Positions 36,445-45,515 of a stretch of 64,000 nucleotides of DNA are shown one piece after another (the stretch's first letter is position 1; the number at the start of each line of letters is the position of its first letter). A program made the position numbers and the translations under genes. The notes beneath the pieces are model-generated. The model saw only the letters and a list, made by a program, of their open reading frames with translations, had not been told where the DNA came from and searched no databases. The stretch lies in the NCBI RefSeq assembly GCF_015711015.1, contig NZ_CP064653.1, positions 2,170,001 through 2,234,000 of the forward strand. Direction: 5' to 3'. Origin of the DNA: Methylomonas sp. LL1 (GTDB lineage Bacteria; Pseudomonadota; Gammaproteobacteria; Methylococcales; Methylomonadaceae).

Positions 36445-38559
36445 TTGAACATTTTCCAATCAACATGTGGGCGCAGACTTCGCGCCGGACTTTTTTTCGA
36501 AGCCGGCGCCGCAATTCTGTTTTTCGGCGCCCTCGCCCAGCAAGCCGATTTGCGGCAAACTGGCAGCAGTGCGCTCGCGGAACTCGCGGCCATGGGTTAT
36601 CACATACCCAGCGAGAACAATCCGGTACGGGTATTTGCGGCGTTGACCGGCGGCAATTTCAGTGGCGGGCATGCCGGCGGCTGGCGACCGGGCGGCATTT
36701 ATCTGCGCCGGCAGCCGCAAGGCGGCTTGAATGAAGCGGTTTACCTGCGCCACGAACTTTTCCACGAAGCCAGCTATCGCAGCTGCGGCGACCGCTTACC
36801 TGCCTGGGCGGAGGAAGCGGCGGCGATGCATTTCAGCGGCGAACTAGCCGGGCAGGAAGCCGGGATATGGCCGACGGAAACCGAGCTACAAGGGCTTAAA
36901 GCCCGTATCCAACAGGGGGCGGAGTTGAACGGCAACGACCGAACCTTGTTGAGCCGACTGGTAATCAATGCCGGCTGGCCAGCCGAGCCGTGCGCGCTGT
37001 CACCGAAGCTGGGCGAACTGTTGGGTTCGGCGTTTAACGAAGCCGGCACCAGCGGCTACTTGCTGATGAGTCTCGTATCCGGGCGGATACTGGAAAGTGG
37101 CGGTGATATAGATAGCCCGTTACCACCCGGCTCCTTGCTGAAAATCCCTTACGCGGCGGCACTGAGTCAGGCCAATCCCGAGGTATTGGCCGCCGAACTG
37201 GCCGCCAGCGATACCGATAAATTGCTGCAGCGCCGCGAGCAGCTCCGGCCCGAGCGTTACCGCTTGCTGCTGTCGGCGATCAACGAACAAGGCTTGATTC
37301 AAGCGCCTGCCCAAGTTCAGGATTGGCGGTCTTATCTGGGCGAACGCGATACGGCCGGCAATTTTGCTTTGCAAACAAGCTTGCCGGAACTAGCGCTGGC
37401 GATGCGGGCGGCGCTGCTGTCTCAACCTGAGTATTTCCGAGGCTTGACGCAAAACGGCGTAGCGCCGAACTCGACCCTGGCCGGGCAATGCGAGGCGGAT
37501 AAAAAACTGCTGCGGCAACTGCTGGCGCTGGCGAAGACCGGCACGGTATCGAGCGCCGACGGCCAGCCCTTGGCCGGGCATTTGCTGGTGGCATGGCCGG
37601 CTGATCATCCGGTTTTTCTGGCGCTATTCAGGCAACGCGGCGTTAACGGCGCGGCGGTGTTAGCGAAAGCCGCCGCCTTGTTGAAAAACTGGCGAAAAAC
37701 CCACCCTATCCGCTTCGCCGCCGTCCGCGTCCACTTATTAGCGCCGACCGACCGCGCCAGTTGGGAAGCCCAAACCGATTGCCCGGAAGTCACCTGGCAG
37801 AACAGCCGTTTCACCACCTGCGGACAATTCCGCATCGTGTCCTCCGCCCGCGGCAGCCGTTCCGAGCGTTCGGTCAGCGGCATTCTGCATCAATCCGGCG
37901 CAGGACCTACGGTACTGGAAACCGATGTCGACAGTTATGCCGACGCCGTGCTGGCCGCCGAAGCCCAAACCCTGACCGGCAGTGCCCGCGAGGCAATGCG
38001 GGCGGTGATTGCCTGGAACGGTAGCCACGGCAGTCATCGCCACGCCGATTCCGAATCGCTGTGCGACACCACGCATTGCATGGTGTTTCTAGGCCAATTG
38101 CCCGATGCCAAGCCGCGCCGTGGCGGGCAGGTCGATATTGAATTACTGCAATGGCTGGATAAGCTGGCGTCGGAAAATGGCTTGAACTGGCTGCCGTTCG
38201 CCAACGGCGGTGATCAGCGCTGGCAGCGGCAAATCGCCGCTGGCGATATGAATTTGCTATTTGCGGAAAACCGGATTCTGGACATACGCCGGGAGCGCCG
38301 CAAAGACGGCGAGTTATTCATCCATCTGTATTACCCAGACAACGAGGAAAGCATCAGCTGCGAGATTTTCCGCAACACGCTGAAACTGCCGTCCTGCCCG
38401 GATACGATTAGCGCCCACCCCCAATACGAGACCTGGGAGTTTCGCGGTATCGGCGCGGGGCATGGCCAGGGATTGGCGCTCGCGCAGGCTCAGGCCTTGG
38501 CCGAAGCCGGCCGCAATGCGAAGCAAATATTGCTGGATGCTTACGGCAAGGACGAGTAA
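36445..38559 (+). CDS. DUF2300 protein (YfaQ-like) with HExxH and SpoIID-like regions
   Basis: This 704-residue exported protein is read from TTG 36445. The next ATG would remove the signal-like stretch RRLRAGLFFEAGAAILFFGALA. Residues about 98-130 (YLRHELFHEAS... LPAWAEEAAA) carry HELFH (103-107) with a Glu about 16 residues on, the layout of gluzincin (peptidase MA) zinc proteases. The C-terminal third (MRAVIAWNGSHGSHRHADSESLCDTTHC) resembles SpoIID/LytB amidase-enhancer proteins, as in the E. coli YfaQ family. It belongs functionally with the DUF2135-DUF1175, DUF2138 and macroglobulin genes but is separated from them by 4 kb of accessory DNA and a tRNA. Confidence 0.78.
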   Translation: MNIFQSTCGRRLRAGLFFEAGAAILFFGALAQQADLRQTGSSALAELAAMGYHIPSENNPVRVFAALTGGNFSGGHAGGWRPGGIYLRRQPQGGLNEAVYLRHELFHEASYRSCGDRLPAWAEEAAAMHFSGELAGQEAGIWPTETELQGLKARIQQGAELNGNDRTLLSRLVINAGWPAEPCALSPKLGELLGSAFNEAGTSGYLLMSLVSGRILESGGDIDSPLPPGSLLKIPYAAALSQANPEVLAAELAASDTDKLLQRREQLRPERYRLLLSAINEQGLIQAPAQVQDWRSYLGERDTAGNFALQTSLPELALAMRAALLSQPEYFRGLTQNGVAPNSTLAGQCEADKKLLRQLLALAKTGTVSSADGQPLAGHLLVAWPADHPVFLALFRQRGVNGAAVLAKAAALLKNWRKTHPIRFAAVRVHLLAPTDRASWEAQTDCPEVTWQNSRFTTCGQFRIVSSARGSRSERSVSGILHQSGAGPTVLETDVDSYADAVLAAEAQTLTGSAREAMRAVIAWNGSHGSHRHADSESLCDTTHCMVFLGQLPDAKPRRGGQVDIELLQWLDKLASENGLNWLPFANGGDQRWQRQIAAGDMNLLFAENRILDIRRERRKDGELFIHLYYPDNEESISCEIFRNTLKLPSCPDTISAHPQYETWEFRGIGAGHGQGLALAQAQALAEAGRNAKQILLDAYGKDE

Positions 38560-38573
38560 GCGCGGATCACGAA

Positions 38574-39083
38574 CTACACGACACTCTTAATCGATTGAAG
38601 GAATTTACCCAGCACGATTTTGCTATTGTTGAACCCTTCAATCAGGTTGCGGCCGTCAAGCGCGCTTGCCGATCCGATAACAGCCGACAAGCGCGATTCG
38701 AGCCATCGCGCCAGTCTCGCGACATTTTCAGGCAAGGCACTAATCGATTGTCCGGCTTGATTCTTGACCCAATCAAGTGGCGGCACACAGGGTGACTGAG
38801 TATTCCCGCCCCCATCAGCCAGCGCCTCAATGACTAGAAAATCCCTGATTTTTTGAATGACCCGCCGCAGTATCCGTTCGGCGGCGACGGTAACCACGGC
38901 TCTAGCGTCGATTCGGTTGGCGGCTATCGCGACAAAATATAAGGTCATCAACAACAACGCCGTGACATACGCCATCCCGGCCGAATTTGCCAATGATAGG
39001 ATGACGCCGGCGCTCACCGTTCCGGTCAAGACCGGTATCCAGCCTTGCTGCATTAACCTCAGCATCGTGATACGTTCTTTCAT
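38574..39083 (-). CDS. Hypothetical membrane protein
   Basis: This 169-residue protein has two adjacent transmembrane helices near the N-terminus (WIPVLTGTVSAGVILSL and VTALLLMTLYFVAIAA) and a soluble C-terminal part of about 110 residues. A G-rich ribosome site lies 6 bp before ATG 39083. I do not recognise the family. It converges with the DUF2300 gene, with 14 bp between stops. The following 39084-39334 holds no gene I can see. Confidence 0.6.
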   Translation of the reverse strand: MKERITMLRLMQQGWIPVLTGTVSAGVILSLANSAGMAYVTALLLMTLYFVAIAANRIDARAVVTVAAERILRRVIQKIRDFLVIEALADGGGNTQSPCVPPLDWVKNQAGQSISALPENVARLARWLESRLSAVIGSASALDGRNLIEGFNNSKIVLGKFLQSIKSVV

Positions 39084-39334
39084 AGAGCCCCCCCTAAGGC
39101 AAGGTTTCCCGATAACCTATCGCCCTAACAATCAACTTGATCGGCTAATGGACGAATCGGATTCTCTGCCATACTACCTAGGAAGTAAAGAACGATTTTA
39201 TTGCCGGCAGTTAATTTAGCCGCTATTGCAGGCTGGAAACCTGTCGATGGCAGAGCAAAACTAGGCTTCGGCTACTTCGGCTTCGCTCAGCACAAGTCCG
39301 CTCAGCCGTCGGCATGATGCTGATAGACGGCATA

Positions 39335-41044
39335 TTAACTTACCCGCGCCTCGACAATTTCCAAGCCTCTAAAAACCGAGCAGCGCTTGAATACCTCGAT
39401 CTCCGGCAATAATTGTTTTTGCTGGCAAAACTTGGCCACCAGCTTGGTCAGGCCCTTGATGTCTCGGCCGCTGGCTCCGGGAAACAATGCCGCCAACTGC
39501 TCGACCACGCCATCGGCCACCGGTAGCGCAAACTGTTCGGTCATCACCCGCCAGATTTTGCAGCGGTCGGCATGATCGGGCGAGTGATAGCGGATCATCG
39601 CGATGCAGCGGGAAATAATGGCTTCATCAATATCGTCGACCCGGTTGGTGGTCATGAACAGCAGGCCGTTGAAATATTCCAACACCCGCAAAAACACCCC
39701 GACTACCGCATTCGAAGCCAGATTGTCGGCCCGTTTCTTGATATAGACATCGGCCTCGTCGATCAGCATCACCGCGCCCCAGCGCTGAGCCCGGATCAGA
39801 GTCTCCTTTAACGTCTTTTCCATTTCGGCTACATTCAAGCCCAATTGCCCTGAATGCACCCGGTATAGCGGCCGTTTGATGATTTCGGAATAGACTTCCG
39901 CGGTCAGGGTCTTGCCCACGCCGGCCGGCCCGGCGCATAACACGGTAGTCCCGCCCGATTTTCCTTCCACGATGTCGTCGGTCAACATATCCATTTCGGC
40001 GGTCAGAATGTCGATCAAATCGGTCTGCTCCGGCGGCAAGATCAGCTTCTGTTTCAATTCCGGTTGATAAACATAAGGCTGCATATCGTCGACGTGCACC
40101 CAGACATGATGATGCAATTCCAGATGAAAGGTCAGGATATAGCCGTGTACCGGCAACTCGGTGAACAAACCGGGCGGAATCTCGTCCTTGAATGCCTCCA
40201 CCGCCGACTCGGTCTTGCTGTCGTAGCGCATGCTCTTGCCGGCCTTGCGTAGATAATTGCCCAAAATATCGCCCGAGGCATCCAGGCTCAAGGCCCGTTC
40301 GCTCAGAATGTTTTCGTCGTTGACCAGCCGGCAGGCACCGCCGCCGGACGACAGCACCACGGTATTCTTGCGGGTCCAGTCGCTGCTGCGATGGCTGGCG
40401 GTCGGGTCGTCGGCATAAACCCCGGTGCCCCAGCCGGAAAATTGTTCGCCATAGCGCGCCCGCCAATCAAAGTAGCGGCCGGCGGCTTCGTCATAACCGG
40501 CAATCAAGTCCTGAGTTTCCTTCAGATAACCCTTGCCGGCAAAAATTTCGGGTATGGTCTTACCGGCCAAATCCTTGCTGCGTATGATCAGGGTTTCATT
40601 GACGATCTTACCCTTGCTGTTGGCTTTCAGCTCGATCAAAATCCGTCCGGCTTCTTCCTCGCCCGGCGGCGTGTAATCCAGACGCGTGATCAGATAAGCC
40701 AGGGTTCTACCGGAAGCTTCGACATGAAACAACCAGCCGCGTATTGCCCCTGTTAACAAATACCGGGCAATATCGGGCAGCAGAATTTCCAATTGCTCGG
40801 CGCCGTAACGGGTGCTGTTATCGGCTAACGCGCCGATCAGGGCGTTGATCAAGGCCGCCTTCTGCTGAAACGCTTCACCGGCATGCAGATACATTCCCGC
40901 CAGACTGGCCAGTTCGGCTTCGCTGAGCTGATCAAAGGAAACCTGAGCCTTGCCGCCGAAACGCAATTGCTCGTTCAAGGCATTCAAACGCGGATGCGCC
41001 GCCAACAAGGGTTCCAGATAGGATTTTTCGATATGTAATTTCAT
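39335..41044 (-). CDS. AAA+ ATPase with a large N-terminal domain
   Basis: This 569-residue protein has Walker A GPAGVGKT (372-379), Walker B LIDEAD (427-432) and a sensor-1-like MTTNRVDDIDEAI. A C-terminal lid with ASGRDIKGLTKL follows. This is the classical AAA core of a remodelling ATPase. The first ~340 residues are not a domain I recognise; HHHVWVHVDDMQPYVYQP near 311-328 resembles the linker of Bcs1/CbbX-neighbour type ATPases but is not diagnostic. Start ATG 41044 gives a 4-bp gap from the Fe-S gene stop; the frame to 41089 adds unlikely residues. The client is unknown; coupling to the Fe-S protein suggests it as client or partner. Confidence 0.78.
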   Translation of the reverse strand: MKLHIEKSYLEPLLAAHPRLNALNEQLRFGGKAQVSFDQLSEAELASLAGMYLHAGEAFQQKAALINALIGALADNSTRYGAEQLEILLPDIARYLLTGAIRGWLFHVEASGRTLAYLITRLDYTPPGEEEAGRILIELKANSKGKIVNETLIIRSKDLAGKTIPEIFAGKGYLKETQDLIAGYDEAAGRYFDWRARYGEQFSGWGTGVYADDPTASHRSSDWTRKNTVVLSSGGGACRLVNDENILSERALSLDASGDILGNYLRKAGKSMRYDSKTESAVEAFKDEIPPGLFTELPVHGYILTFHLELHHHVWVHVDDMQPYVYQPELKQKLILPPEQTDLIDILTAEMDMLTDDIVEGKSGGTTVLCAGPAGVGKTLTAEVYSEIIKRPLYRVHSGQLGLNVAEMEKTLKETLIRAQRWGAVMLIDEADVYIKKRADNLASNAVVGVFLRVLEYFNGLLFMTTNRVDDIDEAIISRCIAMIRYHSPDHADRCKIWRVMTEQFALPVADGVVEQLAALFPGASGRDIKGLTKLVAKFCQQKQLLPEIEVFKRCSVFRGLEIVEARVS

Positions 41045-41048
41045 GACA

Positions 41049-42404
41049 TCACTCCGATGACGGTAAGGCCAGGCACAAAACTTCGGCAAGATGCAACGGC
41101 TTGCCGAAGCCGCCGTTTTCGATTTGTTGCTGGCAGGAAAATCCGTTGCTGACTAACAGCGCGCCGGGTTCGGCGCGCAGAGCCGGAAACAAAGCCAACT
41201 CGGCCATGGCTTGGGAATGGGCGTAATGCTCGGCTTCGACGCCGAAATTGCCGGCCATGCCGCAGCAGGACGCTTCGATCAATTCAAAATCCAGACCCGG
41301 CACTTGCTTCAGCAGCTTACGGACCGATTTGATCGCGCCGACCGCTTTTTGATGGCAATGGCCATGCAGCAGCAGGCGCGGCACGCCGCTCAAGGTTTGA
41401 AACTTTAAAGTCCAACGCTGGGCGGTTTGCTCCTTGACAATGAACTCTTCCAGCAGAAACACTTTTGCCGCCAGCTTTTGCGCCGGCTCGCCCAAACCCA
41501 GTTTCAGGTATTCATCGCGCAAACTCAGTATGCAGGATGGCTCCAATCCCACTATGCTGTAGCCGGCTTGCACATGAGGCTCCAAGACCTTCAACAATCG
41601 CCGAGCTTCATCCCTGGCCCTGTCTAGCCTGCCATTGGAAAAATAGGTACGCCCGCAGCATAAAGGCCGCTCGGGTTCATCGTCGGCGGACGGCATCGCG
41701 ACATGCACTTGATAGCCGGCGGCGGTTAACAGCTTTTGCGCAGCCTCGGCCGCTTCCGGATTGAAATAATGATTGAAGGTATCGACAAACAGCACCACTT
41801 GCTTATCGATGTTTTCGGTTTTAAGTGCCTGTTTGAAACCGGCGGGATACTGAAACGGCCGTTTCGCCGGCACCGGCAGGCGAACTTTGGCGCTGATGCC
41901 CAAACCCGCTTCCAGCAATTTCGCCAACCAAGGTGAACGGTTACGCCATGACAGCGCCGGCTTCAACACAGGCCAGCGCAGCCACTTCGGCAAATCCGCC
42001 CATAAGCGCCGCCGCAGCGACAGGCCTTGTTTCGCCGCCTGTTGCGCCAGAAACTCGGCCTTGATCAAGGCCATGTCCACTTCGTTTTCGCACTCGCGCT
42101 TACAGCCCTTACAGGACACGCATAGCGCCATCGCATCGGCCAAGGCCGGATTGAAAAACGCCGCCTCGTCATCGGAATTCAGCGCGGCTTTCAACAATTT
42201 TACCCGTCCACCCGGCGATAAAACCGGATTATTGCTGATCCGAAAGCTGGGGCACATGACGCCTTTTCCGGCTTGTTCGCACTGTTTGCTGCCGATGCAG
42301 ACCGCCACGGCCTTGGCGTAATCCCCGCCCTTTTTGGGGATGTCGGCATAAGCATCGCCCATGCCGGCATTTTCATAAGACGACCAATCCAAAAACAGTT
42401 TCAT
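41049..42404 (-). CDS. GlpC-like Fe-S/CCG-domain oxidoreductase subunit
   Basis: This 451-residue protein has an N-terminal ferredoxin-like part with two cysteine clusters (C36, C42, C51-Pro and C95-xx-C98-xx-C101-xxx-C105). Two CCG domains follow (PLCCGRTYF and ASCCGMAGNFG), as in GlpC, heterodisulfide reductase HdrB and the C-terminal part of D-lactate dehydrogenases. In D-lactate dehydrogenases these parts are fused to a FAD domain, which is absent here, so it must use a separate flavoprotein or act in electron transfer. Start ATG 42404 follows directly on a hairpin and has no clear Shine-Dalgarno. It is operonic with the AAA+ gene. Confidence 0.82.
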   Translation of the reverse strand: MKLFLDWSSYENAGMGDAYADIPKKGGDYAKAVAVCIGSKQCEQAGKGVMCPSFRISNNPVLSPGGRVKLLKAALNSDDEAAFFNPALADAMALCVSCKGCKRECENEVDMALIKAEFLAQQAAKQGLSLRRRLWADLPKWLRWPVLKPALSWRNRSPWLAKLLEAGLGISAKVRLPVPAKRPFQYPAGFKQALKTENIDKQVVLFVDTFNHYFNPEAAEAAQKLLTAAGYQVHVAMPSADDEPERPLCCGRTYFSNGRLDRARDEARRLLKVLEPHVQAGYSIVGLEPSCILSLRDEYLKLGLGEPAQKLAAKVFLLEEFIVKEQTAQRWTLKFQTLSGVPRLLLHGHCHQKAVGAIKSVRKLLKQVPGLDFELIEASCCGMAGNFGVEAEHYAHSQAMAELALFPALRAEPGALLVSNGFSCQQQIENGGFGKPLHLAEVLCLALPSSE

Positions 42405-42406
42405 AA

Positions 42407-42448
42407 GCGCCGATCAGGTTGAAAACCCTGATCAAGCAAAATCGGCGC
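42407..42448 (-). promoter_or_regulatory. Hairpin abutting the start of the Fe-S gene
   Basis: GATCAGG (42412-42418) pairs with CCTGATC (42427-42433), and GCGCC/GGCGC flanking blocks extend it. An alternative pairing uses GCGCCGAT (42407-42414) with ATCGGCGC (42441-42448). On the transcript the structure ends 2 nt before the AUG, where a ribosome site would be expected. Confidence 0.55.
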
Positions 42449-42490
42449 CAGAAATTAAGCAACGCTATTCCAGGGCTTCGCAACCGTTCA

Positions 42491-42533
42491 CCGGCATCGG
42501 CTATGTCGCAAAGCCGACAATAGCCGATGCCGG
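42491..42533. repeat. Perfect 14-bp inverted repeat
   Basis: CCGGCATCGGCTAT (42491-42504) and ATAGCCGATGCCGG (42520-42533) are exact complements around a 15-nt loop. They lie in the gap between the divergent Fe-S gene and the gene at 42643. There is no T-run on either side. Confidence 0.8.
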
Positions 42534-42642
42534 CGCGCAATTTATGACAGGCCATGCCAGGCCCAAGGCCCGCCGATTCAGGCCCTATACAGCCGGCATA
42601 AACCTTGCTTTTTGTAAGTTTTAATTTGGATAAATCAACACC

Positions 42643-42942
42643 ATGAACTTAGAACAATGCGAAAGCCGTTATTTCGTCAGCTATAGCGGCGTGAAACTCC
42701 CCTTGAAACTGGTCAACGAATTGCAAGACAGCGACCGGGAAAACCGCAATACTTTTTTTCGGGGCTATTTTGACGCGGAACAACGCTTGCTTCGTTGCGA
42801 GAAACTGGTGTATGGCGAAATCGAACTGCTGCACGATTACCAATACCACGACAACGGCGTACTCAGCCAGGCCGACATCACCGACGCCGACGGCGAATTG
42901 ACCTCATTACGGTTTGATGCGGAGGGTAAACCGCTGGGTTAA
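42643..42942 (+). CDS. Small conserved hypothetical protein (DUF6156-like)
   Basis: This 99-residue cytosolic protein begins with MNLEQCESRYFVSYSGVKLP and ends with a beta-rich stretch (YHDNGVLSQADITDADGEL, LRFDAEGKP) that looks like a repeated strand motif. I believe it belongs to DUF6156, a family of unknown function, but this is from memory of the pattern. It is divergent from the Fe-S/AAA+ pair and convergent with the transglutaminases. Confidence 0.6.
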   Translation: MNLEQCESRYFVSYSGVKLPLKLVNELQDSDRENRNTFFRGYFDAEQRLLRCEKLVYGEIELLHDYQYHDNGVLSQADITDADGELTSLRFDAEGKPLG

Positions 42943-43029
42943 TGCCATTTCGTCGAATACACTTGACCCTGCACGGCATGCGGCTTGCCGAAACTGTCCT
43001 CACTCGACCGAAATGCAGTAGTACCGTCG

Positions 43030-43899
43030 TTACAAGAGTCGATCCAGCAGATTGACCTGCACATTGACCAACATGGTCGGCATGGTCGGTCCCGGACCGA
43101 TGAAACTGCCCGATACCGGCGGTATGGCTTCGGGGTTACGGGCGACGGCCACCGCGATGTGCCGGTTGCCGGTCAATTCGCCCACGGTCGGGTCGAAGCC
43201 TTGCCAACCTCTACCGGGCAGATAGACTTCCGCCCAGGCATGAGTCGAGGCATTGCCGATTTCGGTGGCCGGCGCATGCAGATAACCGCTGACGAAGCGG
43301 CTAGCCAATCCCAGGCAACGGCAGGCTTCTATAAACAAGGTGGCATAGTCCCGGCAGGAACCGCTACCGATGCGCAAGGTCTGCTCGGGCGACTGAACCC
43401 CGGCTTCCTCGCGCATTTGATAGCGAAACTGACTATGAATCGCCTGATTGAGCATCGATTGCAATTCAAGCGTTTCCATGCTGCGCGTGCGCAAACCAAT
43501 ATCGTTTAACCAGCTTACGATCGCCGGCTGATCGTGAATGAATACCGATTGTTGGTATGCCGCCAGGTCGGTGCGCTCCCCTTCCTTGTAGACAAAGGGA
43601 TAATTCAGCGCATATTCCTCCACCGAAAAATTCAACGGCGAATCCTCGTAATGCTGAATCACTACAGTGCTGGCTATATTCAGCCTATCGGCCGGTTTCA
43701 GAAAGTTAACCACGGCCAGGGAATTATCGAAGACATCCCGATACCATTTGATAATGTATTCAGGACTGATCTCCAATTGGGAGGATTCGATACGCACATC
43801 ATGGCCTTCGCGCGGCCGCAACAATAATTGATGCTGGTTCAGCGTGACGGGCCTGGAAAAGATGTATTCGGTAACATGCCGTATGCGTATGCGTTGCAT
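43030..43899 (-). CDS. Transglutaminase-like cysteine protease family protein (second of a pair)
   Basis: This 289-residue protein has an N-terminal beta domain beginning IRIRHVTEYIFSRPVTL and a transglutaminase core. The catalytic triad is seen as Cys in GSGSCRDYATLF, His in ASTHAWAEVYLPGRGW and Asp in FDPTVGEL. This type is common in Proteobacteria with unknown substrate, acting as a peptidase or amidase. It lies 5 bp downstream of a second transglutaminase gene. Confidence 0.88.
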   Translation of the reverse strand: MQRIRIRHVTEYIFSRPVTLNQHQLLLRPREGHDVRIESSQLEISPEYIIKWYRDVFDNSLAVVNFLKPADRLNIASTVVIQHYEDSPLNFSVEEYALNYPFVYKEGERTDLAAYQQSVFIHDQPAIVSWLNDIGLRTRSMETLELQSMLNQAIHSQFRYQMREEAGVQSPEQTLRIGSGSCRDYATLFIEACRCLGLASRFVSGYLHAPATEIGNASTHAWAEVYLPGRGWQGFDPTVGELTGNRHIAVAVARNPEAIPPVSGSFIGPGPTMPTMLVNVQVNLLDRLL

Positions 43900-43904
43900 C
43901 GGCT

Positions 43905-44705
43905 TTACTCCGGCGGACCGTTCAGCCGTTCAACGCTGACCGACATCTGCAAGGGATGCAGCGCCGGACCAAACTGGGTGAAAATAGCGACATCGGCGGC
44001 ATCATGGCCATAGGCGACGATCACTCTGCCGCCGCGCGGCTCGGTCTGAGTCGGATCGAAGGTGTACCAGCGCCCGCCCACATAAGCTTCAAACCAGGCA
44101 TGAAAGTCCATCGGTTTCAAACCGTACAAATAACCCACCACCATGCGGGCGGGGATGCACAGGGCTCGGCACAAGGCGATGCCCAAGTGCGCCAATTCGC
44201 GGCAAACCCCTTCTCCCGCTTGGTTGACTTCCACGGCCGACATTTGAAAATAAGGCGAATCGGGATTGAAACGGATATTATCCCGCAACCATTGGTTGAC
44301 GGTCACCACCTGATCATAACCGGGCTTTACACCCTCGACGATCTCCTGGGCAAGTTCGATGAAGCGGTCCGATTCGCAATAGCGGGTCGGCAACAAATAG
44401 GTCAAGACCGAATTCGGCAGATTTTGCACTTCATCAAACCGCGCCCCTGGGCAAACATCGATCTGTTCGCTGGTATGAATATCGGCGCTGGTACGCACGA
44501 AAAACTGACCCGGCTGGGCAATCAAACGCTGGCACAGATTGCCATAATCGTCGGTATATTCAAACACCGGCACGGTCGGCTTTAAGGTATACGACTCCCT
44601 TGCCACCCATTGATTCGCGCCGTTTCGGGGGCGCAACATCAAAATAAACGGCGTGGGAACAATGACATCAAAGGTCATTTCACAGCTTGTACGCAGCCAC
44701 ATCAC
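43905..44705 (-). CDS. Transglutaminase-like protein (first of a pair)
   Basis: This 266-residue protein has the same fold, with catalytic Cys in [11 protein letters not shown], His in [14 protein letters not shown] and Asp in [11 protein letters not shown]. It is clearly a divergent paralog of its neighbour and is in the same transcription unit. No signal peptide is evident, so it is probably cytosolic. Confidence 0.88.
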   Translation of the reverse strand: MMWLRTSCEMTFDVIVPTPFILMLRPRNGANQWVARESYTLKPTVPVFEYTDDYGNLCQRLIAQPGQFFVRTSADIHTSEQIDVCPGARFDEVQNLPNSVLTYLLPTRYCESDRFIELAQEIVEGVKPGYDQVVTVNQWLRDNIRFNPDSPYFQMSAVEVNQAGEGVCRELAHLGIALCRALCIPARMVVGYLYGLKPMDFHAWFEAYVGGRWYTFDPTQTEPRGGRVIVAYGHDAADVAIFTQFGPALHPLQMSVSVERLNGPPE

Positions 44706-44837
44706 AATAATCTCCCCTCGCCCGATTAAGGACAGCTTCGGTTTAGCCGACTATCGACAAGCAATGCCTGCCGTTACCGCGGGCATAAACAACAAAGGTA
44801 ACAACTGATCAGGCGTTTTCGCCTGTCGCCTGTTGTT

Positions 44838-45515
44838 TTAAACAATCAAACCATCTTCCATATGCAGCACATGATCCATGCGCCCCGCCAGATCGGGGTC
44901 GTGCGTCACCACCAAAAAGCTGACCTGTAATTCCTGATTCAACTCCAACATCAATTGATAAATCTGGTCGGCGGTTTTACTGTCCAGATTGCCGGTCGGC
45001 TCATCGGCCAACACACATTTGGGTTTGTTGATCAAGGCTCTGGCCACCGCCGCGCGTTGACGCTCGCCACCCGACAATTCGCCCGGTTTATGCTCGATCC
45101 GATGACCCAAGCCTACCCTTTTCAACAAATCGGTCGCCTGCTCCCGCGCCTGTTTGATCGACTGCCTGCCGATCAGCAACGGCATCGCCACGTTTTCCAA
45201 AATGGTGAACTCGCCCAGCAGGTGATGAAACTGGTAGATAAAACCCAGGGACTGGTTGCGCAACTGGCTGAGTTTGCCGGCGCCGACCTTGTTCAAATCG
45301 TAACCATCCAGCACCACATCGCCGGAAGTCGGTTTTTCCAAGCCGCCCAGCAAATGCAGCAAGGTGCTCTTGCCGGAACCGGAGGCGCCCATGATGGCGA
45401 CGCGTTGTCCGGCATGAACCGACAGGTCGACGCCCTTCAACACCTCGACATTCAAATCGCCTTGGACAAAGCGCTTGGTCAGTTGCCGGCATTCTAAAAT
45501 CACGGGCTTACTCAT
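44838..45515 (-). CDS. lolD: Lipoprotein-releasing ABC ATPase LolD
   Basis: LolD is the ATPase of LolCDE, which moves outer-membrane lipoproteins from the inner membrane to LolA. The 225-residue protein has Walker [10 protein letters not shown], signature LSGGERQR, Walker [13 protein letters not shown] and the switch His. Start ATG 45515 overlaps the upstream permease stop by 8 bp; the longer frame adds unlike residues. Placement next to the LolC/E permease supports LolD over other MacB-like ATPases. Confidence 0.93.
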   Translation of the reverse strand: MSKPVILECRQLTKRFVQGDLNVEVLKGVDLSVHAGQRVAIMGASGSGKSTLLHLLGGLEKPTSGDVVLDGYDLNKVGAGKLSQLRNQSLGFIYQFHHLLGEFTILENVAMPLLIGRQSIKQAREQATDLLKRVGLGHRIEHKPGELSGGERQRAAVARALINKPKCVLADEPTGNLDSKTADQIYQLMLELNQELQVSFLVVTHDPDLAGRMDHVLHMEDGLIV

